Source: JAULUH01 sp032111745 (GTDB taxonomy: Bacteria; Chloroflexota; Anaerolineae; JAAEKA01). From it: a stretch of DNA of 21,669 bases. Each line of letters begins with the position of its first letter. The first letter of the stretch is position 1. The notes under the pieces are model-generated. The model was not told the DNA's origin, did not search any database, and saw only the letters and a program-made list of their open reading frames with translations. The DNA is taken from assembly GCA_032111745.1 (NCBI GenBank), contig JAULUH010000007.1, forward strand, positions 1 to 21,669, read 5' to 3'. Below are positions 13,928-20,546 of this stretch, in pieces. Position numbers and translations under genes: made by a program.

Positions 13928-13972
13928 ATGGGCGTTATCGCCTGGCAAGCCCAGGCAATGACAATGGGCTAG
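13928..13972 (+). CDS. Possible 14-codon leader peptide
   Basis: ATG at 13928 with a strong GGGAGG ribosome site nine bases upstream encodes MGVIAWQAQAMTMG and then TAG. It lies inside the long leader of the PHP gene. The hairpin GCCTGG/CCAGGC (13940-13945 with 13951-13956) lies in it. CTCCC at 13888-13892 could pair with GGGAG at 13913-13917 and hide its ribosome site. No codon run points to a particular amino acid. Translation is unproven. Confidence 0.3.
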   Translation: MGVIAWQAQAMTMG

Positions 13973-14147
13973 CAACTGGTTTGCCATTGGGCTGGCCCGG
14001 TTTGTCCATGGGGTGCGATTTGACTGTAGGGACGATCGTCGATTTTTCCCTGCAATCCCCTTGCCCCGATGTGTTGACCCACCACCTCCATTCCCCCGCG
14101 TTCGTAGGCCGGCGTTGCTCCTTTGGGAAAGGAGTACGATAGACCGA

Positions 14148-16004
14148 GTGTCAACCCCAGAGAAGAGAAAACGGAATAAGAACCGCCGCCAATGGTACCG
14201 CATGGATTTACACCTGCATACCCCGGCGTCGGCGGATTGGCTCGAGCCCGGAGTTAGCTGGCTGGACTGGCTGCACAAGGCAGAACAGCGCGGGCTCGAT
14301 ATCGTCGCCATTGCGGACCACAACACGGTGGCCGGTGTCGCGCGGCTGCGGCACGAAATCGAGCGACTACATTGGCTGGAGGCTGAGGGCCGCCTGCGGC
14401 CCCAGGAGAAGCGTGAGCTGGATGAGTACCGGCGCCTCGGCGACAAGATTTTGGTGCTACCGGGCTTTGAGTTCACGGCCACCTTTGGCTTTCACGTGCT
14501 GGGCATCTTCCCGCCCGAGACCTCTGTACGCCAGCTAGAGTTCATACTACTCCAGCTGAACGTTCCGCCGGGCAGGCTTGAAATTGGCTCGACCGAGGTC
14601 GGTGCCACTGCCGATGTGTTGACCGCCTACAGGATCATCCGCCAGGCTGGCGGCATGGTGATCGCCGCGCACGCCAATTCCACCCACGGCGTTGCCATGC
14701 GTGACTTCCCCTTCGGTGGCCAAACCAAGATCGCCTACACTCAGGACCCCAACCTGCACGCGCTGGAGGTGACCGACCTGGAGAGCCGCAGCACGCGCGC
14801 CACCGCGCGCTTCTTCAACGGTTCCAAGCCGGAATACCCTCGCCGCATGTTCTGCATCCAGGGTTCCGATGCCCACCGGCTGGTGCGTGATCCTGGCGAT
14901 CGCAACCGGCTTGGCATCGGCGACCGGGTCACCGAGATCAAACTGGCCGAGCCCGTCTTCGAGGAGATCAAAGAGGTCTTCGAGGACAACGATTTTGCGC
15001 TCACTCGCCCTTACCGGCGGAAGGACGAGCCCTTCGACTTCGTCGCCACCGCCCGCGAACAGGGGCCCAGCATCGTGCAGTCTTTCCACGAGCGCCTCAC
15101 CCGCCAGGGCGGCCGGCTCCATGCCATTCTGGCCGACGCAGTGGCCTTCGCCAACACCCATGGCGGCACGATCTACGTGGGTGCCGGCCCCCGGCCAGGA
15201 CCGCCGCCAGGTGTGCAGGATGTACAGGCCGTGATCGCCGAGCTCAAGGAGGAGATCGAGCAGCGCATCACACCGTTCCTTGAGGTTGAGGTCGATGTGC
15301 TGGAAACCCAAGGACACCAGGTAGTGCGGGTCCAGGTGCCCGAAGGCCCCGACAAGCCCTATTGCCTGGAGGATAGCCGCATCTACCTCCGCCACGAGGC
15401 CGAAAGCGTCGTGGCCGTGCGGGACGAGATCGTCGATACGGTGCGCAAAGCCCTACTGCAACGCGGCGAGCTGGCCGAGGCAGCGGCGCCGAAGGAGGTC
15501 GCCCCCAGTCGCCGGCAGCGCAGCCGACGGCCACCCGCGCGGCAGGATACACCTGAAGAGCCCGTGGCAGAGATAGCACCGCCGGAACCTGAGCAGCAGC
15601 CCCCCCTGGCAGGGCCTCCCAACGGCGCTTTGCCGGCACCCACGGTAGGCGTGCAAATCGTCAGTTCCACCGAACGGGGCGGTACCCGCTATTACGCCAT
15701 CCGAGATCTGCGTAACGGCAGCACCGTCCATAACGTGACCCTCAAATCGGCCCGTCGCCTATGGCGCTATGCCATTGCGCAGCATGAGTCCGCCAGGCAG
15801 GACCTGGAGAGCGCCCAGTGGATCGGCGATATTGGGCTGCTGAAGATGGAGAAGCGCGCCGGCAAGCAGCGCTACGACTTCGTGCAGCGTCTGCCCGACG
15901 GTAGCGTCGCCGTCTACTACGGTGTGACCGAGGAAGGCTGTGATGGCCCCTGGCGCGAGCTATTGCTCGGCGAGGATGCCGACGCTGATACGGAAGAGGA
16001 GTAA
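14148..16004 (+). CDS. PHP phosphoesterase fused to an AlbA_2/Schlafen-type domain and an unassigned C-terminal domain
   Basis: A 618-residue multidomain protein. Residues about 15-290 are a PHP metal-dependent phosphoesterase with a full ligand set: DLHLHT (H22, H24), ADHN (D57, H58), FEF (E108), HVLGI (H116), AAHAN (H175) and SDAH (D241, H243). About 310-430 is an AlbA_2/Schlafen-like nucleic-acid-binding domain (AVAFANTHGGTIYVGAG, then YLRHEAESVVAV). A proline-rich linker (about 445-500) leads to a C-terminal domain, RDLRNGSTVHNVTLKSARRL to YYGVTEEGCDGPWREL, that I cannot assign. Start: GTG at 14148 with AAAGGAG 13 bases upstream; the ATG at 14202 would cut into the motif edge, and the upstream GTG at 14013 adds unlikely sequence. 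It is transcribed alone between its own promoter and a terminator. The domain set suggests action on nucleic acid or nucleotides; defence is speculation. Confidence 0.88.
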   Translation: MSTPEKRKRNKNRRQWYRMDLHLHTPASADWLEPGVSWLDWLHKAEQRGLDIVAIADHNTVAGVARLRHEIERLHWLEAEGRLRPQEKRELDEYRRLGDKILVLPGFEFTATFGFHVLGIFPPETSVRQLEFILLQLNVPPGRLEIGSTEVGATADVLTAYRIIRQAGGMVIAAHANSTHGVAMRDFPFGGQTKIAYTQDPNLHALEVTDLESRSTRATARFFNGSKPEYPRRMFCIQGSDAHRLVRDPGDRNRLGIGDRVTEIKLAEPVFEEIKEVFEDNDFALTRPYRRKDEPFDFVATAREQGPSIVQSFHERLTRQGGRLHAILADAVAFANTHGGTIYVGAGPRPGPPPGVQDVQAVIAELKEEIEQRITPFLEVEVDVLETQGHQVVRVQVPEGPDKPYCLEDSRIYLRHEAESVVAVRDEIVDTVRKALLQRGELAEAAAPKEVAPSRRQRSRRPPARQDTPEEPVAEIAPPEPEQQPPLAGPPNGALPAPTVGVQIVSSTERGGTRYYAIRDLRNGSTVHNVTLKSARRLWRYAIAQHESARQDLESAQWIGDIGLLKMEKRAGKQRYDFVQRLPDGSVAVYYGVTEEGCDGPWRELLLGEDADADTEEE

Positions 16005-16007
16005 CCC

Positions 16008-16041
16008 AAAACGCTCCCGCCAGACCAGGCGGGAGCGTTTT
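16008..16041. terminator. Bidirectional intrinsic terminator after the PHP gene
   Basis: A perfect 14-bp stem (16008-16021 with 16028-16041) with loop AGACCA. It begins with AAAA and ends with TTTT, so it works on both strands. Confidence 0.95.
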
Positions 16042-16133
16042 CGATTAGGGTGCATTGGAATCTGGTTGGCTACATCGCTGCCAGATCCCCATACCGCGGG
16101 GCGATAGGTGTAGGATCCTGAGTTGTGTAGAGT

Positions 16134-16183
16134 TCCCATATACCGAACCTTTTCCCAGAGGAACGGTATGTGGGTATATGGGA
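16134..16183. repeat. Inverted repeat downstream of the ubiA-like gene
   Basis: TCCCATATACC (16134-16144) and GGTATATGGGA (16173-16183) are exact inverted copies, 28 nt apart. A second stem, CATATACCG with CGGTATGTG, competes for the same left arm. It ends nine bases before the ubiA-like stop. It may be a terminator or an RNA structure; no T-run is present. Confidence 0.6.
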
Positions 16184-16191
16184 GGGCGCAT

Positions 16192-17121
16192 CTAGCCCAG
16201 ATAGAGAATGGCGATCACCGCCACCAGCCATAGTCCCACAGCTGCCAACAGTGGCTGGTCGTGGAACAGCAACTCGTCCGGGGCACCACCCTCCCCCTTG
16301 ACGTGGATCAGGTAAAGGTAACGGAAGAGGCCGTAGAGCACCAGGGGAATGGTCAGCATCATGGTGTGGTTCTGGGGCAGGTTAGGGGCCGAAAACGTGT
16401 ACAGTGAATAGGCGATGACCAGGGTGGAGGTTACCAGGGCAATCAACTGGTCGAGGAATGGCACGGTGTACTCGGCCAGGATAGACCGGTGCGATCCTGC
16501 GCCCTCCTCCAACAGCATCAGCTCATGGCGGCGTTTGCCAAAGCCCAAGAACAGCGCACCCAGGGTTATCACCAGGTACAGCCACGGCGAAAAGCGCTCC
16601 ACGTCCACCACCACCACGCCACCGGCTACCCGCAACAGAAAGCCGGCCGCCAGGACCAGGACGTCCACGATCACCAGGTGCTTAAGGTAGAACGAGTAAG
16701 CGATGTTAAGCCCCAGGTAGCTGAATAGGATGAGGCTGAAGCCACCGTCGAGCCACAGAGCCAGCGGCAGGCTGACCAGAATGAATATCACGATGGCCGC
16801 TATGGCGACACTGGGTGACAGCTTTCCCGCGGCCAGCGGTCTGTGCCGTTTCACCGGGTGCTGGCGATCCTTCTCGATGTCCACCAGATCGTTGATCAAA
16901 TAGACCGTGCTCGACATCAGGCAGAACAGGGCAAAGGCTACCGTCGTCTTCAGCAGCAGCTCAGGCACGAACAACTTGCCGTCGAAGATCAGCGGCAGGA
17001 AGACGACCAGGTTCTTGGTCCATTGCTTGGGGCGCATGGACTTGAACAGGGCCTGGGCGGTGCCGGTCAGGCTGTTTCCCCGGGTCGCGGAGGGTGATTT
17101 GGCGCTGCTCTCTTGGTTCAT
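16192..17121 (-). CDS. UbiA-family prenyltransferase, decaprenyl-phosphate phosphoribosyltransferase-like
   Basis: A 309-residue membrane enzyme with about eight to nine hydrophobic segments. The aspartate-rich motif NDLVDIEKD (N77, D78, D81, D85), followed by HPVKRHRPLAAG, and the second region YSFYLKHLVIVDVLVLAAGF are those of the UbiA group that moves phosphoribose from PRPP onto a polyprenyl phosphate (the mycobacterial Rv3806c type). The N-terminal SMRPKQWTKNLVVFLPL is also characteristic of that group. In mycobacteria the product is the donor for cell-wall arabinan; in other phyla the use is unknown. Start: ATG at 17121 without a clear ribosome site, about 29 nt after the predicted transcription start. 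It diverges from tlyA with a matching promoter. Confidence 0.9.
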   Translation of the reverse strand: MNQESSAKSPSATRGNSLTGTAQALFKSMRPKQWTKNLVVFLPLIFDGKLFVPELLLKTTVAFALFCLMSSTVYLINDLVDIEKDRQHPVKRHRPLAAGKLSPSVAIAAIVIFILVSLPLALWLDGGFSLILFSYLGLNIAYSFYLKHLVIVDVLVLAAGFLLRVAGGVVVVDVERFSPWLYLVITLGALFLGFGKRRHELMLLEEGAGSHRSILAEYTVPFLDQLIALVTSTLVIAYSLYTFSAPNLPQNHTMMLTIPLVLYGLFRYLYLIHVKGEGGAPDELLFHDQPLLAAVGLWLVAVIAILYLG

Positions 17122-17156
17122 CGGTGATCACGCGGCATGATGCCAGGTTGCGGGTC

Positions 17157-17185
17157 ATCATACCTCATGCCGCCTCGCTCGTCAA
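17157..17185 (-). promoter_or_regulatory. Promoter of the ubiA-like gene
   Basis: Minus strand TTGACG (17180-17185), 17-bp spacer, TATGAT (17157-17162). Both hexamers are identical to those of the divergent tlyA promoter ten bases away. Confidence 0.8.
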
Positions 17186-17195
17186 TTGCCAGGGG

Positions 17196-17224
17196 TTGAC
17201 GCCTGGCACCAGCCAGGCTATGAT
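17196..17224 (+). promoter_or_regulatory. Predicted leaderless promoter of tlyA
   Basis: TTGACG (17196-17201), 17-bp spacer, TATGAT (17219-17224), then only GGGGCC before the ATG at 17231. A start seven bases past the -10 is the A of the ATG. The spacer holds the hairpin-like CCTGGCACCAGCCAGG. Confidence 0.8.
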
Positions 17225-17230
17225 GGGGCC

Positions 17231-18037
17231 ATGGTTCAGAAACTACGGCTTGACGTGGTGATGGTGCAGCGGGGCCTGGCAGAGAGCCGGGAGAAGGCTC
17301 AGGCCCTGATCATGGCCGGGGAGGTACTGGTGGACGATCTGCCGGCAACCAAGCCGGGGCGCCTGTTGGATCCCGAGATCGCCATCCGGCTGCGCCAGGG
17401 CCTGGCCTATGTGAGCCGAGGCGGCCTCAAGCTGGAGGCTGCGCTGGCGGCCTTCGCCGTCGACCCGGCCGGGCTCGTCGCCGCGGACGTGGGCGCATCC
17501 ACCGGCGGATTCACCGACTGCCTGCTGCAGCATGGGGCTGCCCATGTATATGCCATCGACGTGGGCTATGGCCAGCTGGCCTGGCAGCTGCGCCAGGATC
17601 CGCGGGTCACCGTGCTGGAGCGGACCAACGTGCGCCACCTGGAGCGGTTGCCCGGCGATGCATTGGTTGACCTGGCCGTGGTCGACGTGAGCTTCATCGG
17701 TCTGCGCCTGGTGTTGCCAGCCGTCAGCCGGATCCTCAGGCCGGCCGGGCGTGTCATTGCCCTGATCAAGCCCCAATTCGAAGCCGGGCGCCAGCAGGTG
17801 GGCAAGGGCGGGGTGGTCAAGGATGTGCAGGTGCACCGGCAGGTGCTCCTGGAGCTTCTGCAGTGGGCCCAGGACAACACCTGGGAGCTGGCCGGCCTGA
17901 TCCGCTCGCCCATCACCGGGCCTAAGGGCAACGTCGAGTTTCTATGTCTGCTCCGGCGTCCGTCGGGCCAGCCGGCGCTCGAGCTGGAGCAGTTGGTCGC
18001 CACTGTAGCGGGGCCGCAGGCGGATAGGTGCGATTGA
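17231..18037 (+). CDS. tlyA: TlyA-type 16S/23S rRNA 2'-O-methyltransferase
   Basis: A 268-residue rRNA methyltransferase of the TlyA/hemolysin A family, which in mycobacteria 2'-O-methylates C1409 of 16S and C1920 of 23S rRNA and affects capreomycin sensitivity. The N-terminal S4 RNA-binding domain covers about residues 1-60 (RLDVVMVQRGLAESREKAQALI). The SAM-binding motif is ADVGASTGGFTDCLLQ (about 85-100). The FtsJ-type K-D-K-E tetrad is visible at K67, D152, K180 and E236. VGKGGVVKDVQVH is the family hallmark. Start: ATG at 17231; an upstream GTG-type frame would pass through the promoter. It diverges from the ubiA-like gene; the mRNA is predicted leaderless. Confidence 0.95.
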   Translation: MVQKLRLDVVMVQRGLAESREKAQALIMAGEVLVDDLPATKPGRLLDPEIAIRLRQGLAYVSRGGLKLEAALAAFAVDPAGLVAADVGASTGGFTDCLLQHGAAHVYAIDVGYGQLAWQLRQDPRVTVLERTNVRHLERLPGDALVDLAVVDVSFIGLRLVLPAVSRILRPAGRVIALIKPQFEAGRQQVGKGGVVKDVQVHRQVLLELLQWAQDNTWELAGLIRSPITGPKGNVEFLCLLRRPSGQPALELEQLVATVAGPQADRCD

Positions 18038-18210
18038 GTGGCATACCGGTTGGCGGTTGAGGGTGAACGTGCGCCGCCCGGCGATAGGGGACCTTGGCAC
18101 TGACGGGAAGGGGGCGGCTTGCTGTTCATGAAGGGTTTGCCAGTTCATTTGGCACGGCATGCCGCGACCATGAACGATCCACCGCCATTCATGCCCTTAC
18201 GATGTCATCG

Positions 18211-18232
18211 CGGTAGCGGGTCCTCGCTACCG
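18211..18232. terminator. Hairpin between tlyA and the converging small gene
   Basis: CGGTAGCG, loop GGTCCT, CGCTACCG: a perfect 8-bp stem between converging genes, without a T-run. The rest of 18038-18247 has no gene; it holds the 10-bp palindrome CGGCATGCCG (18155-18164) and TTCATGCCC (18188-18196), which resembles an end of the 8751-8824 foldback. Confidence 0.5.
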
Positions 18233-18247
18233 GGGTGGCAGGTGCGG

Positions 18248-18670
18248 CTACGAGGATACGGGCCTGATGCCCAGGTAAATGCGCGGTCCGGCAATGGTTT
18301 GCAGGATAGTCTCCGGCTGCTTCCAGGTGATCACCCGGTGTAGCTCCGTGGAGGACAGCGGCTGGTTGTCGTTTACCAGCAGGACCCGGAAGATCGCCGA
18401 AGCCAGGGGTACCCGCTCGCTGATGAAGTCCGGTTTGTTGACACATTCGTTGCGCAGGCACTGCATCAGCGCATCGGCTTCGGTGACCTCGCCTGTTTCC
18501 GGGTTGACCCAATCCACGGTCTCGGTCTCGCGGTGTGAGCTGAAGCGTTGCCGGCATTCATCACATAGCTGTTCCCGCAGGTACAGGCGGAAGTTGCGGC
18601 CGCTTTCCTCCCACCAGGCCTGGTCGATATGAAACTTGGTGTCAACGGTCGGTTTGGTCCAACGGGCCAT
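18248..18670 (-). CDS. Unrecognised small protein with four cysteines and a winged-helix-like C-terminus
   Basis: A 140-residue protein of unknown family. Residues about 18-45 read WWEESGRNFRLYLREQLCDE, with C36 and C39 in a CxxC. A second pair, C71 and C76 (QCLRNEC), lies 31 residues on, so a zinc site from the four cysteines is likely. Between them is VDWVNPETGEVTEADAL. The C-terminal part (about 88-137), PLASAIFRVLLVNDNQPLSS followed by TELHRVI and ILQTIAGPRIYLGIRPV, has the helix-helix-helix-wing pattern of a winged helix. Start: ATG at 18670 with GAGGAG five bases upstream. It follows the 526-residue gene by 29 bp and is surely co-transcribed. A nucleic-acid-binding or transcription role is inferred from the fold pattern only. 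Confidence 0.82.
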   Translation of the reverse strand: MARWTKPTVDTKFHIDQAWWEESGRNFRLYLREQLCDECRQRFSSHRETETVDWVNPETGEVTEADALMQCLRNECVNKPDFISERVPLASAIFRVLLVNDNQPLSSTELHRVITWKQPETILQTIAGPRIYLGIRPVSS

Positions 18671-18699
18671 TTGTCTCCTCAACGGTCGGGCAGCGATCT

Positions 18700-20280
18700 C
18701 TAGCGAGCCATGGCGAAGATTCCGCCTCCCAGGTGCTGGTACCGGGAGTTGGAGGACAGCGTGGCGAAGATCGGCCCTGGTGCGACGCGGCGCACCATGT
18801 TGCTGGCACTGTACAGGGTCTTAGCATGCACCGTGCCCTGCGTGCTGAGGCCCATTAGCTGCGGCGCCAGCTCATCCAGAAGCTCCTGCAGGGTCGGATT
18901 GCGCTGATACAACGAGCGGCGCAGATCATCCACGGCTGTGGGCTCGGCCTCGGCCACTACCATCTCCTCGTCGTAGTCCGCGGCGATGGCCTGCTTCTGG
19001 AGCTGAAACATCAGTTGACCCTTCTCGACCCGCACCATCCGTACCCACTCCCGTTTCATGCGGTGGGGACGGAAGTCCACCACCACTTCGGCCGGATTCT
19101 CGGTGCGCTCCAGCGTGATGAAGGCGCCCACCGGTAGCTTGTGCTCCTCGTACCAGTCGCTCAACCCGCACACGTAGCGGCCCTCGGGGATGATCCAGCC
19201 CGGGAAGCGCTTGCCCCAGCGTCCATCGATGAAGGTAATCAGGCTGCGCTTGCCCTCGCGCAACGGAAAGAATCCGCGGGTGCGGTTGGACAAGGGCATG
19301 GTGCCTGAACGCCGGTGCGGATAGATCAGCACAAACGTGACACTGGGCAGCCGCACGCCGCTGACGCTGGCTGCCCCACCCTCGGTCCATTCGTCGTCCA
19401 GCTCCCATTCCAGCTCCAACAGCGGGACGCTGATCGCCGAGCGGTCATAATCCTCGGCATGATGCTGCAACCGCCGTGGCGTAGTGATCGCCTCCTCCGG
19501 CAGCAGGCGGCGCAGGTACCACTCCCGGTTGTCGACGCCCACATCGGCGAACCGAGGATCCTGGGACATGGCCACGTCAAAGGAAAAGGCCTGGATCGCC
19601 GGAGGAACCTCATGGGGCAGGTCCAGGTCGGGCAGGATCTGGGCCGTGGGCAAGGGCTGGTTCTGGACCTCGATCAAGGCTTCGGCGATGTTGAGGTGCC
19701 CGATGTGCACGTCGGCCAGTTGCCGCTGCAACAGCCAGTAGGGGCCAAGGCTGACGAACTCATCCGCCGCCAGATCCTGCAGCGCGTCGCTCAACCCCAC
19801 GCGTACCTCGTGGCCATATTGCTTGGCCAGTACCTCAGGCCCATCCACATCCCTAAGTAGCGGGCCAGCCTCGGCATCCTGGTTGAGTTTGTGGGGGGTT
19901 CCCAGGCTGGCCGCAAAGAAGCGGGGCTTGGGCGCAGTACTGAACTGGACCTCCAGAACCTCAAACTCCCCATGCTCGGGGTTCCTGCCGGCACGTTTGC
20001 CGACGACGATGCCGGTGGCGAAGTCAAAGAGCGGGAACACCAGCGTATCGCCGGTCGCATAGCTGTTCTTCGGCTGATACAGCTTGCCACGGGCCAGCTC
20101 GCGCTGCACACGCTGTTCCTCCCTTTGCACGCGGTGCTCGATCAGCGCGCGCGCTAATTCGTTGTCTGTGGCTGGCCGGTCTCGCTTCTCCAGATACGCA
20201 GCCAGTAACTCCCGATCGTCCTCAGTGAGCTCAAATTCGGTCGTCCAGTAGGCGGCGGTCTGGCTTGGCCTCAATGACAC
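18700..20280 (-). CDS. Unrecognised 526-residue protein with a possible C-terminal winged helix
   Basis: A soluble, acidic and basic-rich protein with no signal peptide or membrane segment. Residues 10-68 form charged helices (ELTEDDRELLAAYLEKRDRP, ELARALIEHRVQREEQRVQR). About 69-125 is beta-rich (YQPKNSYATGDTLVFPLFDF, FEVLEVQF). About 280-430 is a second beta-rich region with RSLITFIDGRWGKRFPGWII and CGLSDWYEEHKLPVGAFI. The end (about 460-526), NPTLQELLDELAP to YQHLGGGIFAM, looks like a winged helix of the HARE-HTH kind. No catalytic motif is seen. Start: GTG at 20280 with GAGGT eight bases upstream. It has its own TTGTCA-17-TATAAT promoter and leads the two-gene operon. I do not know the function. 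Confidence 0.85.
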   Translation of the reverse strand: MSLRPSQTAAYWTTEFELTEDDRELLAAYLEKRDRPATDNELARALIEHRVQREEQRVQRELARGKLYQPKNSYATGDTLVFPLFDFATGIVVGKRAGRNPEHGEFEVLEVQFSTAPKPRFFAASLGTPHKLNQDAEAGPLLRDVDGPEVLAKQYGHEVRVGLSDALQDLAADEFVSLGPYWLLQRQLADVHIGHLNIAEALIEVQNQPLPTAQILPDLDLPHEVPPAIQAFSFDVAMSQDPRFADVGVDNREWYLRRLLPEEAITTPRRLQHHAEDYDRSAISVPLLELEWELDDEWTEGGAASVSGVRLPSVTFVLIYPHRRSGTMPLSNRTRGFFPLREGKRSLITFIDGRWGKRFPGWIIPEGRYVCGLSDWYEEHKLPVGAFITLERTENPAEVVVDFRPHRMKREWVRMVRVEKGQLMFQLQKQAIAADYDEEMVVAEAEPTAVDDLRRSLYQRNPTLQELLDELAPQLMGLSTQGTVHAKTLYSASNMVRRVAPGPIFATLSSNSRYQHLGGGIFAMAR

Positions 20281-20381
20281 GCTTCAATACCTCAACATAA
20301 AAATGATCTCGAGCGGGGGGAGAGCACGGGTCGCACGTCCAGTAACTTCAGGCCCGGTGCGTAACCTGATGCCAAACGCCT

Positions 20382-20410
20382 ATTATACCGACGTGATAAG
20401 CGATTGACAA
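20382..20410 (-). promoter_or_regulatory. Promoter of the two-gene operon
   Basis: Minus strand TTGTCA (20405-20410), 17-bp spacer, TATAAT (20382-20387, perfect). The predicted leader is about 95 nt. The 20281-20546 region holds no gene, only the two divergent promoters. Confidence 0.82.
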
Positions 20411-20470
20411 ATCAGTGCTTCTCGTCACGAACAGTGCGGCGTATTTTGCTTCCTGATCCAAACACGTGCT

Positions 20471-20499
20471 TTGGCGTTCACCGCAATCCGCAGTATAAT
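20471..20499 (+). promoter_or_regulatory. Promoter of the polX gene
   Basis: TTGGCG (20471-20476), 17-bp spacer, TATAAT (20494-20499, perfect). The leader is about 41 nt; no clear ribosome site stands before the ATG at 20547. Confidence 0.75.
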
Positions 20500-20546
20500 C
20501 CGTTGGTCAAGAAGGAACGCGACGCCGATCTTCCTATGCCGTTTCT

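Noticed and set aside
13873..14142. 89-codon plus-strand frame in the PHP gene leader
   Set aside because: No ribosome site at its start, no family resemblance, and low-complexity composition.
14013..14147. Earlier GTG start for the PHP gene
   Set aside because: It adds 45 residues rich in proline and arginine with no ribosome site; the GTG at 14148 has AAAGGAG upstream.
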